Below, piece after piece: positions 36,965-46,008 of a DNA stretch of 64,000 bases. Each line of letters opens with the position of its first letter. Position 1 is the first letter of the stretch. Source of the DNA: Devosia sp. A8/3-2 (lineage in GTDB: Bacteria; Pseudomonadota; Alphaproteobacteria; Rhizobiales; Devosiaceae); contig CP104975.1 of the NCBI GenBank assembly GCA_025452255.1, positions 451,228 through 515,227 on the forward strand, written 5' to 3'. Both the position numbers and the translations under genes were made by a program. The notes under the pieces were generated by a model that saw only the letters and a program-made list of their open reading frames with translations, had not been told where the DNA came from and made no database searches.

Positions 36965-36984
36965 GTGTAACGTAATAACATTTC
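36965..36984. promoter_or_regulatory. second Zur-like box
   Basis: Minus-strand reading ATGTTATTACGTTAC (36981-36967) differs at two positions from ACGTTATTACATTAC in the zur/aztA intergenic region. It lies 100 bases before the ABC ATPase gene and downstream of the riboswitch, so a second promoter may start between them. Confidence 0.5.
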
Positions 36985-36996
36985 ATTCGTCCCGGT

Positions 36997-37027
36997 CTCC
37001 ACGACGGCTGCTTAATTCGTCGTGGAG
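36997..37027 (+). promoter_or_regulatory. leader hairpin
   Basis: Perfect 10-base inverted repeat CTCCACGACG / CGTCGTGGAG with an 11-base loop, 54 bases before the GTG of the ABC ATPase. It may shape the mRNA leader; not a terminator, as no T-run follows. Confidence 0.4.
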
Positions 37028-37080
37028 TCGCATATGATAGCGTCGCAGTACTGGCCGGTTCACGGCCCGTCAGCCTAGCC

Positions 37081-37834
37081 GTGGATGGTTTATGTTGGGG
37101 ACCGAGCCTGCGGCACAAGATCATTGAGGGGGTGCACTTTGCGGTCCAGCCGGGCGAGATGCTTGCCGTGGTTGGCCCAAACGGCGCCGGCAAGTCCTCG
37201 TTGCTGCGGTGTCTCTACCGTTATCACCGGCCGACAGTGGGAAAAGTCGCCATCGATGGCATCGACATCTGGTCGATGACGCCGCGCGACTGCGCCCGGC
37301 GCATCGCCACCGTGCTACAGGAGCCGGCCACCGATTTCGGCCTCACCGTCGCCGAGATCGTCGAACTCGGCCTGACGCCGCGTGTCGGCCGGTTCGGCAG
37401 GGCTGACCTGACCGAGGTCGAAGGCGTTCTGGCGTTGATGGGCCTCTCGGATTTCGCGGCCCACGACTTCGCCACGCTGTCGGGTGGCGAGAAGCAGCGC
37501 GTGATGATCGCCCGCGCACTGTTGCAGAAGCCTGATCTGCTGATCCTTGACGAACCCACCAACCACCTGGACATCCGGCATCAGCTCGAAGTGCTCGAAC
37601 TACTGTCGAGCCTCGACGCCACCGTCATCGTCTCTCTGCACGACCTCGCATTAGCCTCCGCCCATGCCGACCGCGTGCTGGTGCTCGACAATGGCCGCCA
37701 AGTCCGGTGGGCACCCCCTCGAGGTCCTCACGCCCCAGTTCATTCGCCAGACCTTCGCGGTCGGCGCGAGTATCGACGACCATCCAGCGACAGGGCGGCC
37801 CTGCTTTTCCTTCCATCTTGACGACAAATCCTGA
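37081..37834 (+). CDS. metal-chelate/cobalamin-type ABC ATP-binding protein (BtuD/FecE-like, one frameshift)
   Basis: About 250 residues. Walker A GPNGAGKSS, Q-loop VLQEPATDF, signature LSGGEKQR, Walker B LLILDEPTNHLD, switch VSLHDLALA. A frame change near 37712 leads from VLDNGR into HPLEVLTPQFIRQTFAVGAS and the stop at 37834. GTG 37081 chosen; the frame is open some 45 bases further upstream, so a longer start is possible. First gene of an operon whose product imports cobalamin, cobinamide, or another metal chelate. Confidence 0.85.
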
Positions 37835-37844
37835 GGAGACTTTC

Positions 37845-38793
37845 GTGCGTCCAATCTCTGCTATTATCGTGCCGGCCCTGCTGGCTGCCACGAGCGCCGT
37901 GGCACTGGCCTATCCGGTCACCGTCAAAAGCTGCAATCGCGACATCACCTTCGACGCCGCCCCCACCCGCGCCGTGTCCAACGACGTCAATCTCACCGAA
38001 ATGATGCTGGCGCTCGGTCTCAGTGATCGCATGGTCGGCTATACCGGTGTTTCCGAATGGAAGACCCTCGACCAGACCCTGCGCGCCAATGTCAAGCAAT
38101 TGCCCGAGCTCTCACCCAACTACCCGACCAAAGAAGTGCTGCTCGGCGCCGATGCTGATTTCTATTTCGCCGGCTGGAACTACGGCATGAAGGTGGGCGG
38201 CGAGGTCACCCCCGAAACGCTGGGCAATTTCTGACATCGCCGTCTACGAACTCACCGAGAGCTGCATCCACATCATGGACAGGCCGAAATCCTCGATGGA
38301 CGACATGTATGTCGACTTGCTCAGTCTGGGCACCATCTTCGGCGTCGGGGACAAGGCCGAAGCGCTGGTCGCCGGCTATAAGCAGGAATTGGCCGAATTC
38401 AGCGCAACGCTGCCGGCCAGCGAAACGCCGCCCAAGGTGTTCGTCTATGATTCTGGCGAGGACAAGCCGTTCACCGCCGGCCGCTATGGTATCCCCACCG
38501 CCCTGATCGAGGCGGCCGGTGGCATCAACATCACGGATGACGTGGCGTCGAGCTGGGTCGAGATCGGCTGGGAGCCGGTGATCGAGCGCAATCCCGATGT
38601 GATCGTCATCGTCAACTATGGCGATGTGACTGCCGAGCAGAAGATCGCCTTCATCAAGCACAATGCCGCGTTCAAGGATATGCCGGCCGTACTGAACGAC
38701 CGCTTCGTCGTGCTCGAATATGTCGAGGCAACGCCCGGGCCTCGCAATATCGCCGCCATCAAGCGCCTTGCCGCTGCTTTCCACCCTCAATGA
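37845..38793 (+). CDS. metal-chelate/cobalamin-type ABC substrate-binding protein (one frameshift)
   Basis: Periplasmic binding protein with a helical backbone (BtuF/FecB/TroA-f fold), about 315 residues. GTG 37845 (GAGGAGA site) opens a signal peptide (IIVPALLAATSAVALA). VNLTEMMLALGLSDRMVGY and LGADADFYFAGWNYG are characteristic. An extra T at 38232 breaks the frame after ETLGNF; it resumes DIAVYELTESCIHI and GTIFGVGDKAEALVAGY. Related proteins of cobalamin-riboswitch operons bind corrinoids or other cofactors; ligand not certain. Confidence 0.85.
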
Positions 38794-38831
38794 AGTGAAC
38801 GGCCGCTCGATCCGACCGGCCGACATCCGCC

Positions 38832-39888
38832 ATGTCCCACAAACACCTCGTCGCCGGTCCACGGCATGCCATCCTGCATAACCTGCCGCTACTCACGGTC
38901 GGTCTCATCGCCCTGCTGTTTTTCGTCATGATAGTTGGCGTCAGCGTCGGTGCCATCAGCGATCCCGCTCGATATCGTCTGGAGCGTTGTCGTCAATCAC
39001 CTTGCTCCGGGCAGCGTCGAGGTCACCCGGTCGGCCGGCCGTGACAACATTGTTTGGGAAGTTCGCCTCCCGCGGGTCATCCTCGGAGCAATCATCGGCG
39101 CCAGCCTTGCAGTCGTCGGAGCGGCGCTTCAATCGGTGACGCGCAACCAACTCGCTGACCCACACCTTCTCGGCATCTCCTCCGGCGCGGCGCTCGGCGC
39201 GATCGTCGTGCTCCTCCATACCGGCATGTTTCTCGGCCTTGTCACTGTACCGATCTTCGCCTTTGGCGGCGCGCTGCTCACCACTGCCGTCGTCGTCGGT
39301 GTGGCCAACCTGTCCAACGCCACCAATGCCAGCCGCTCGGTACTGACCGGCGTGGCCGTGTCCTTTGTCGTCACCTCGCTCGGCAGCCCGGGCATTTTCC
39401 TCGGCGATCCGCGGGCTGCGCATACCGTCATATTTTGGATGCTGGGCGGCCCGGGGCTCGCGCAGTGGGCTCAACTCCCCTACCCGCTGCTGGCTCTGGC
39501 TGCATGCGGCGCCTATCTCATGGTCAATGCGCGGAGCCTCAACGCCATGACACTGGGGGATGAATCGGCGACCACTCTTGGCATTCCGGCAGGCCGCTTT
39601 CGCATCATGGTGTTTATCGCCTGTGCTTTGCTGACCGGCGCGGCTGTCGCCTTTTCAGGCATCGTGTCCTTTGTCGGGCTGATGATCCCACATTTGGTGC
39701 GGATGGTGGTTGGTGGCGATTATCGTCGTGTGCTACCGCTGTCGGGGCTGGTGGGCGCCATCTTCCCGGTGCTTGCCGATATAGCCGCTCGCGTTATCGT
39801 CCCGCCGCAGGACATACCTCTCGGCGTCATCACTGGACTCGTCGGCGGTGTGTTCTTCATCGTTTTGATGCGGCGGAACGTCGGTTAG
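38832..39888 (+). CDS. metal-chelate/cobalamin-type ABC permease (BtuC/FecD-like, one frameshift)
   Basis: Inner-membrane permease of the FecCD/BtuC family, about 351 residues with roughly ten hydrophobic segments. The first segment (LPLLTVGLIALLFFVMIVGV) is in another frame and joins near 38965 to IPLDIVWSVVVNHL; then RLPRVILGAIIGASLAVVGA, ALQSVTRNQLADPHLLGIS (the family signature region) and GLMIPHLVRMVVGGDYRRVL near the end. Completes the importer with the two genes before it. Confidence 0.87.
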
Positions 39889-39987
39889 GCTGATTGCTGC
39901 ATCGCGCGGAGACCAGCTGGAATGGGGTGGCTAGCGGAATGGCTTTTGGCACGCGACGGGCTAAACCCGCCACTTCACGCCGATAAG

Positions 39988-40856
39988 CTACGACCCAGCG
40001 AGGTGCGGTGTCATGGCATCAAGCGACGGCCACGGTGCGCCTTTGCGTAGGGTGCGGATGAGTTGTTCAGCCCACTGTCGGCCATTCGGAAACTGGTCAT
40101 CCGCATCCCACCGCCACGCTGCGACCATTACAAGGACGAGGGCGCGGCACTCCTCCAGTAACACCTGATCAACGCACTGGATAGTGCTCGATGACCGGTT
40201 CCGGCACGTGAGCGAGGTCGAATTCGACCGGCCCACGGCAGCATGTCTCAAGGTCGATAAACAGCGGCCCCAGCTTTGTACTCAGCACATTGCCCGGGTG
40301 CGGCGCTCCGTGTAGCAACTGCTCCGCAGCAGCGCGATCGACAATCGACGACTTGAGGCGCTTCAACATGCCGCCGAGAAACTCCCGGTCTATGTCGGGG
40401 AGTTCAGGTGTCTGGTGATGGTTCGACAGGAGGCGTTGGGCTTCCTGCAACTCGGTCCGTGAAATGCGGGGTGGTCATCTCGATCTTCTGCATGCCAATG
40501 TGCAACCGGCGCAGAGCGTCTGCGTAGTCGGCGGGCGCGAGGTGTGGCGTCACCGACGCGTGATAGGTCCAAAGCGTAAACACGAAGCCGTCGCGTTCAT
40601 AAACCCGCAATGGAACCCGCGGATCGAGAGCAACTGCAGGGCTGCCGGTCTCGGCGAGATGCCCGGCAAGATCGACCTCAAACTGCGCCTCCTGATGGGC
40701 CGGGGGCGCGATCCGCGCAAGGGCGTCGCAGGGCAGGAGGTGCAGAGTGAGCTTGTTCGCGTTCTGGAGAACGACTGCGTCATCGACTGTCAGGCCAAGC
40801 GCTGCGGCGGTCGAGGTGGCCGCCGCCACAGCACGCGATACGTCAGATGGCTGCAT
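39988..40856 (-). CDS. aminoglycoside phosphotransferase-family protein (two frameshifts)
   Basis: Kinase-like protein of about 289 residues. N-lobe: LTLHLLPCDALARIAP and AQFEVDLAGHLAET; the catalytic motif is LLHGAPHPGNVL (H-G-x-x-x-x-x-N) and the Mg-binding motif is FIDLETCC. Frames change near 40455 and 40180; the tail continues VDQVLLEECRALVLVMVAA and AEQLIRTLRKG. Such chromosomal APH-fold genes phosphorylate various small molecules and often are not drug resistance factors. Stands alone. Confidence 0.8.
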
Positions 40857-40950
40857 GGGGAAGCTCGGTGTACTTGCTCAGAAGTGGGGCTATTACAGGA
40901 TAAAACGCCTCCCGTCACTCGCCGCACAAGCCAACCGCTAAGTCAAATTT

Positions 40951-41010
40951 GGGGTGGGTTACGGACAGGCTGCTTATGGATCAGCCGGTCGGAAAAGCAG
41001 ACATACGCCG
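40951..41010. repeat. dispersed intergenic repeat, copy 2
   Basis: GGGGTGGGTTACGGACAGGC and, further on, AAAAGCAGACATACG match copy 3 at 52562-52620 at most positions after one small gap, and copy 1 at 22675 more weakly. Confidence 0.45.
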
Positions 41011-41179
41011 ATTGGCGAACTTGGGGCCGACAGGGGAAATCTGCTTCTGGCAACGATGAAGCGCGTAGCAGGTAACCCAGCGGGTAAGTCAAAATTGGTA
41101 TCTTCGCTGGGGAGCGATATCCACCCTTTGCAGAGAAAGCGGACCGATGCGCAGCACGTAGCATGCAACTTACCGGCTG

Positions 41180-41525
41180 CTAACGCGCTTCCTGCCAATG
41201 CGGGTAGGTGACGTAAGCGGTGACTGCTCCTTGTTCGTGGGAGCGTATGGTCACAAGCTCGCCCTTCGGCATATGAACGATCTCGCTCGGACCTGCGGTG
41301 ACGGTTTCTGCATCGGTGGACACGGACAGTCGTCCTTCCGAGATCACCATGACGTCGTCGACAGCCATGGTTTCCGTCAGACTTTGATTGGGTCCGTAGC
41401 GGCCAAAACCGATGGTGACCGGAGCGCGGTGGCGCTGGTCGATTACATTGCCGACGAAGATTTCGCCATCCCGGCCGGGAGCGTTGCAGTGCCGCGTCGG
41501 CTAAGGCGAATTTTTGAACCGGCAT
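41180..41525 (-). CDS. cupin-domain protein, EutQ-like (frameshift)
   Basis: Small single-cupin protein, about 115 residues. From ATG 41525 (AAGGAG site) MPVQKFALADA, then, after a frame change near 41490, DGEIFVGNVIDQRHRAPVTI, GFGRYGPNQSLTETMAVDDV, VHMPKGELVTIRSHE and AVTAYVTYPHW. It is a paralogue of the gene at 56105-56542. Ligand residues of the cupin motif are partly replaced, so binding of a metal is not certain. No operon partner. Confidence 0.75.
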
Positions 41526-41726
41526 GTCTTCTCCTTGAGAGTTGCTGGTTGATGCTTTCGCAAACGTCTGACGGAAGGCGGCCCAACTGCCTACCGAGAG
41601 CAGTCGGTTTTGCGCCCCGGCTTGCTCGCTCAAGGCAGGCGCATTGCGCATCGTAAGCGGACGCTTCGTCCGAGAAAAGGCCCGGCAGTTTAGCGTGCCG
41701 AGCCCTAGAGTGAACTCAGTATTGAG

Positions 41727-41930
41727 TTACCGGGTCTGGCGACCGTACCAGTCGTCGACGTCCTTCTTCGCTTCTTCCTTGGCCTTGCCGTAGCGCTCCT
41801 GGATCTTTCCCTCGAGCTGCTCGCGGTTGCCGTTGATCTCCGTGATGTCATCGTCAGTGAGCTTACCCCACTGTTCCTTCACCTTGCCCGTTACCTGTTT
41901 CCAGTTACCTTCGACGCGGTTCCAGTCCAT
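41727..41930 (-). CDS. CsbD-family stress protein
   Basis: 67 residues, intact: MDWNRVEGNWKQVTGKVKEQ, WGKLTDDDITEINGNREQLE and GKIQERYGKAKEEA are the full CsbD pattern. These small helical, highly charged proteins accumulate in general stress; molecular role unknown. An EcfG-type promoter (41960-41984) lies directly upstream. Confidence 0.93.
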   Translation of the reverse strand: MDWNRVEGNWKQVTGKVKEQWGKLTDDDITEINGNREQLEGKIQERYGKAKEEAKKDVDDWYGRQTR

Positions 41931-41959
41931 GATGGATCTCCTTGTTGGTGTGGAAGTCC

Positions 41960-41984
41960 AACGGATGGGCGCGAAAGCCGTTCC
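41960..41984 (-). promoter_or_regulatory. EcfG-type promoter of the csbD-like gene
   Basis: On the minus strand GGAAC (41984-41980) and CGTT (41963-41960) have a 16-base spacer. The predicted transcript start is about 23 bases before the CsbD start codon. Confidence 0.7.
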
Positions 41985-41988
41985 GAAA

Positions 41989-42244
41989 TCAAGTCCTCGG
42001 TATGTCCAAGATTTCGATGATCTCTACGGAATTTGCTCCGGAAAATACAGCGAAGTGCGGGTGGTTCTTGAAAATGGCCGGCTTGTTCGTGGCTGTCTGC
42101 CTCTACCACCAGATAGCCCGTGATCAGGTTGGTTGTGCCCAAGACACCACCCTTGTCGACTTTTAGAGTCTTCCCCAGTGGGCCGCCGTCTTCCACAATC
42201 GATGACTTATGCTCTGTCCCCCACCGGCCCCGAGCCATGGGCAT
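41989..42244 (-). pseudogene. YCII-like protein remnant
   Basis: HKSSIVEDGGPLGKTLKVDK, then ITGYLVVEADSHEQAG and, after a frame change near 42065, HPHFAVFSGANSVEIIEIL match the second half of YCII-related small proteins. The N-terminal strand is absent, so it is probably truncated and not only frameshifted. TGA at 41991-41989. Confidence 0.5.
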
Positions 42245-42428
42245 CCTCCCTGTGGTGCCGGAGACGAAAAGGCCCTGATGTTTACCGCCGGAGACTATGG
42301 GTCGCGATCGTCGGCGGTCAATGCTTGAGCGGTTTCTTCAAGGCGGCACTGAGGTGCAGACGGATTTTACCGCCTCAGCGACGTCCGGTTTCAGGACCGG
42401 CATTTGAAGGCGCCGGCGTCCGAAGAGG

Positions 42429-42470
42429 GGTTGGTAGTTGCCATTCCAGACCGCATATTATGCGAATCCG
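42429..42470. repeat. recombination-site-like direct repeat, copy B
   Basis: 42 bases, 39 identical to copy A (23409-23450); both contain CCATTCCAGACCGCATATTA then TGCG. It lies 180 bases before the AbiE module. A shorter match at 44414-44441 follows the module, so AbiE is bracketed by related sites. Confidence 0.65.
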
Positions 42471-42579
42471 ACGGCCTCCGCTTCGCGCCCCGTTCCTACA
42501 ATCAGGTACTTCAGGTATGGGTTCGGGACCAACGCTGTACATCGGTCACTTTGAGTATACCCGCATAATGTCCAGTCAG

Positions 42580-42607
42580 ACTTTACATTTGTAGATACAG
42601 GTAAAGT
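42580..42607. promoter_or_regulatory. inverted repeat upstream of abiEi, probable operator
   Basis: ACTTTAC (42580-42586) and GTAAAGT (42601-42607), perfect, 14 bases apart. AbiEi-type antitoxins are known to bind inverted repeats in their own promoter. Confidence 0.5.
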
Positions 42608-42640
42608 ACCCTTTTGCCTTCACTTTAAAAATTTGCTATG

Positions 42641-42661
42641 TTGTCCAGCATGACTGGACAA
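42641..42661. promoter_or_regulatory. inverted repeat across the abiEi start codon
   Basis: TTGTCCAG (42641-42648) and CTGGACAA (42654-42661) are a perfect pair whose 5-base spacer CATGA contains the ATG. A further ATGTCCAGTCAGAC copy of the arm lies at 42568. Could be an operator or an mRNA hairpin hiding the start. Confidence 0.5.
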
Positions 42662-43488
42662 ACAGGCAGCAAGCTAAAGAACCTATTGCAGACCATACCC
42701 CCGGCTTCCTCATGGATTCACGCTGGCTGGAAGCGCATGGTATCTACAGGCAGCTTGCCCAGTCCTATCTGCAGGCCGGATGGCTTGAGAGGCCACTACA
42801 GGGCCTGTATCGGCGTCCCTTCACAGATGGAAGCCGTGAAAGCGCCGCGCGATTGGAAGATACCTGTCCTCTCCGCGCAATGGATCATGCACTACAAATT
42901 TCACGTTGCGGCAACGACCGCCATGGAGCTGCATGGCTTCACTCACTATCTGCGTATGTCAGGACCACGCAGGCTTTATGTTCATGGCGACGCGCCGAAA
43001 TGGCTTCCCAAGCTGGAGCTGAACGATGAAGTCCTCTGGCGGCAAGGCTCCCTCTTCCGGGATCTTGAGACGGGCGTTGAGAACAAGGACTTCTCGATTG
43101 AAGGCGGCGGCCCCAACCTGCCCTTAAGTCCATGGGAATGGCCTGTGCGCATGTCCTCACCCGAACGCGCATTGCTCAGAAACAATCGACGAGACACCCA
43201 ATCACGAGAGCTTTCACCAGCTAGACATGCTGTTCCAGTCGATGGGTAACATCCGCCCCAAACTGATGTCCCAGCTTTTGAGGATGTGCCGCAGTATCAA
43301 GACCAAGCGCCTGTTCTTCGTGTTTGCCGATCGCCATGCCCACGCCTCGGCGCAAATATATCGATGAAAGTGCCATCGATCTCGGTAGCGGCGACCGGAT
43401 GCTCGTGGAAGGCGGCAAGTTGCACAGGCGTTACCGAATAACGCTCCCGGCAGAATTTGTGAGCACAGGAGAACAAGATGGCGCGTGA
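42650..43488 (+). CDS. AbiEi-type antitoxin / transcriptional regulator (about four frameshifts)
   Basis: Antitoxin of a type IV AbiE toxin-antitoxin pair, about 279 residues when read through. MTGQTGSKLKNLLQ; winged-helix part LEAHGIYRQLAQSYLQAGWL and GLYRRPF; core VLSAQWIMHYKFHVAATTAM, GPRRLYVHGDAPKWLP and MSSPERA; C-terminal part LDMLFQSMGNIRPKLMSQLL and KYIDESAIDLGSGDRM. Frames change near 42705, 42855, 43170 and 43340, which is unusually dense and may be true decay. Stop overlaps the toxin start by 11 bases. Confidence 0.75.
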
Positions 43489-44394
43489 AGCCTACGAAAA
43501 TCAGGTCCAGCTTCTCGTTGCGTGTCTGCCCGCGGTCGCAAAGCAGGACGTGTTTGCTCTTAAGGGCGGCACGGCCATCAATCTGTTCTACCACGACATG
43601 CCGCGCCTCTCCGTTGACATTGATCTCACCTATTTGCCGATCGAAGATCGCACGACAAGCCTCGGCAAACATCGATGCCACTTTGGATACGATCCTCGCT
43701 GACATTTCCCGGGCGGTGCCGAATGTGGAGGTGAAGCGCATCGCAGGTGGCAGTGACATCGACACGCGTATTCTTGTTCGCCAGCAGGGTGCCACTATCA
43801 AAATCGAAACGTCGCCCGTTGCCCGCGGCACCGTGCACAAGCCTGTCCTGATGCCCGTCAGCGACGCCGTGCAGGAACGCTTCGGCTTTGCCGAAATGCC
43901 GGTGGTCGCGTTCGAGGATCTATTTGCCGGTAAATTCCATGCGGCCACCGACCGCCAGCATCCGCGCGATATTTTCGATGTCAAACTTCTCTACGAAAAC
44001 GAAGGCGTCACCACCGATCTCTTCCGCACGTTCCTCATCTACGTTGCAAGCTCAGGCAGGCCGCCCCACGAGCTTATAAGGCCCACACCGCAACCACTCG
44101 AAGAACGCTTCGTGGCGGAGTTCGAGGGCATGACGGCGAACCCGATCACTGTTGCGGAACTGGAAGAGGCGCGCCGGGTTCTTCGCAGACATTCTCGGGC
44201 GGCTAGATGAGCCTGCCACGAAGTTCCTGCTCACGCTGCACGATGGCGAGCCTGATTTTGACAGCATAGGATTGCCGCTGGCCCGGGAGCTTCCGGCGAT
44301 CAAATGGAAGCTGCAAAATCTGGAGAAGCTGAAAAAGAACAATCCGGACAAGCACGCCGCGCTGCGCAAGGATATCGAAGGTCTCGTCGAATAG
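43478..44394 (+). CDS. AbiEii-type nucleotidyltransferase toxin (two frameshifts)
   Basis: Toxin of the pair, about 305 residues. DVFALKGGTAINLFYHDMPR and LSVDIDLTYLP carry the nucleotidyltransferase motif (GG-T then D-x-D-x) and two catalytic aspartates; FEDLFAGKFHAATDRQHPRD is the conserved AbiEii motif III. Frames change near 43660 and 44170; the tail LDEPATKFLLTLHDGEPDF ends at 44394. ATG 43478 has an AGGAG site. AbiEii toxins block growth, and pairs of this type can stop phage infection or stabilise mobile DNA. Confidence 0.85.
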
Positions 44395-44413
44395 CCTCCC
44401 AACCCCACTTCGG

Positions 44414-44441
44414 CCGTTCCATACCCGATATTATGCGAACC
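44414..44441. repeat. recombination-site-like repeat, copy C (partial)
   Basis: GTTCCATACCCGATATTATG then CGAACCC resembles the core of copies A and B, with one gap. It starts 20 bases after the AbiEii stop. Confidence 0.45.
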
Positions 44442-44832
44442 CACTGACGCAAGAATCTCGATCCCCTACGATATCGGCGATGGCCAGACCGGACGGAAGA
44501 AGCCGCAGGTCCTGCCCGAATCCGGTACACCCGGTTCAATTGGCTGCTGGCCCGTTTGCTGGCGATTGCTAGGTCGATCTGCGTTTCCAGTTCTTCGAAC
44601 ACAGCAATCGTAAGAGACCCCGTTCGGCGTCCGAGGTGCGGACGGTGCGGGCAACTTGATCACCGGGAGCTGCAACACATGATCGCCGCGGAGGGAAATG
44701 CCACACCGGAACTCTACCAGCCCATCCGAGCTCCACAGGTCGCTCTTGTGCCCTAACCAAGACTGATGTGGCAGCTCGGGGCACGAGTAGCTCCGAGCCG
44801 GGGCGACGACCGATCAATCTGTCTGGGTGAAC
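44442..44832. other. gene-free stretch
   Basis: No supported gene between repeat C and pdhA. Frames on both strands are short and lack domain features. Confidence 0.45.
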
Positions 44833-45846
44833 TTAAATGACAACGTCGGTCCAAAGCTCGGAGGGGGCCGGCTCAGGCGCTGTGGTCGCGAAATCGGCCG
44901 CCTTAGCGACGACGGCGCGCACCTCGCTTTCTATCGCCTTCACTTCGTCGTCAGAAAGGATGCCGGCTTCGAGAAGGCGCATTTTGACCTGTTCAATGGG
45001 ATCGCGTTCTTGACGCCACATGTCTACCTCGTCTCGTTTGCGGTACTTGCCCGGGTCGGACATGGAATGGCCGCGATAACGATAGGTCATCATCTCAAGG
45101 ATAAAGGGGCCGTTGCCGGATCGCGCATATTCGATCGCGCGCTTAGCAGCATCATAGACCATGCGAACGTCCCGGCCATCGACCTGCTCGCCGGGAATAT
45201 TGAATGAAGCACCACGATTGTAAAAATCGGTTGTTGCCGATGAGCGGTCAACGGAGGTTCCCATACCGTACCTGTTGTTTTCAATCACGTAGACAACCGG
45301 CAGGCTCCATAGCTTCGCCATGTTGAAGCTCTCATAGACCTGCCCCTGATTGGCCGCGCCGTCACCGATGTAGGTAATAGAAACGGACCCCTCGCCCTTG
45401 TACTTGCTGGCAAAGGCCAGACCGGTTCCCAAAGAAGCTTGGGCGCCGACAATCCCGTTACCCCCGTAGAACCGTTGCTCTGTGCTGAACATATGCATCG
45501 AGCCGCCTTTGCCTTTAGAAAGGCCACTTTCGCGCCTGGTTAGCTCGGCCATGATCCCGTTGGGATCAAGTCCCAGAGCAAGCATGTGTCCATGATCGCG
45601 ATAACTCGTGATCTGGGAGTCTTTGCCCTTTTCTGTCGCCATGGTGATACCCGTGACGACTGCTTCTCGGCCGATGTAAAGATGGAGGAAGCCGGCAATC
45701 TGACCCATGCCGTACATCTGGCCGGCCTTCTCTTCAAAACGCCGGATCAAAAGCATCTCATGGTAGGCTGCCAGCTCCTGTTCCGAGGTGAGCCCCGGCA
45801 CGTTGGACAGAGCTTTAGGCCTCGATGGGACAGTTGAGGGTGTCAC
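44833..45846 (-). CDS. pdhA: pyruvate dehydrogenase E1 component alpha subunit-type protein
   Basis: Intact, 337 residues. Thiamine-diphosphate-dependent E1 alpha: SYRDHGHMLALG, GGSMHMFS, and the TPP-Mg site GDGAANQGQVYESFNMA with ENNRYGMGTS; the phosphorylation-loop-like region YRYRGHSMSDPGKYR is complete. It would convert pyruvate with an E1 beta and E2 partner, but neither gene is beside it. ATG 45846 or an internal start. Preceded on the same strand by a MarR gene. It may be a second copy of the chromosomal pdhA. Confidence 0.92.
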   Translation of the reverse strand: MTPSTVPSRPKALSNVPGLTSEQELAAYHEMLLIRRFEEKAGQMYGMGQIAGFLHLYIGREAVVTGITMATEKGKDSQITSYRDHGHMLALGLDPNGIMAELTRRESGLSKGKGGSMHMFSTEQRFYGGNGIVGAQASLGTGLAFASKYKGEGSVSITYIGDGAANQGQVYESFNMAKLWSLPVVYVIENNRYGMGTSVDRSSATTDFYNRGASFNIPGEQVDGRDVRMVYDAAKRAIEYARSGNGPFILEMMTYRYRGHSMSDPGKYRKRDEVDMWRQERDPIEQVKMRLLEAGILSDDEVKAIESEVRAVVAKAADFATTAPEPAPSELWTDVVI

Positions 45847-46008
45847 TCAAACACTCCGTGTTAAATGGAATTCATTGATCGGTTTCGAAATTGCCCAGCA
45901 CCAGCAGGTGAACCCCTCCCGCGGGGGTTCTGTAAGGCACGATTGGCAACACATGGCTGCGTCGCCGCGCATTTCGATGGCGGCGGTATACTACGATATT
46001 CGGATTAT

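Larger units (their letters stand above)
36741..37080. other. long leader between riboswitch and ABC operon
   Basis: 340 bases without a supported gene. It holds the Zur-like element (36965-36984) and the hairpin at 36997-37027. A 37-residue frame from 36779 is too short and featureless to call. Confidence 0.5.
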
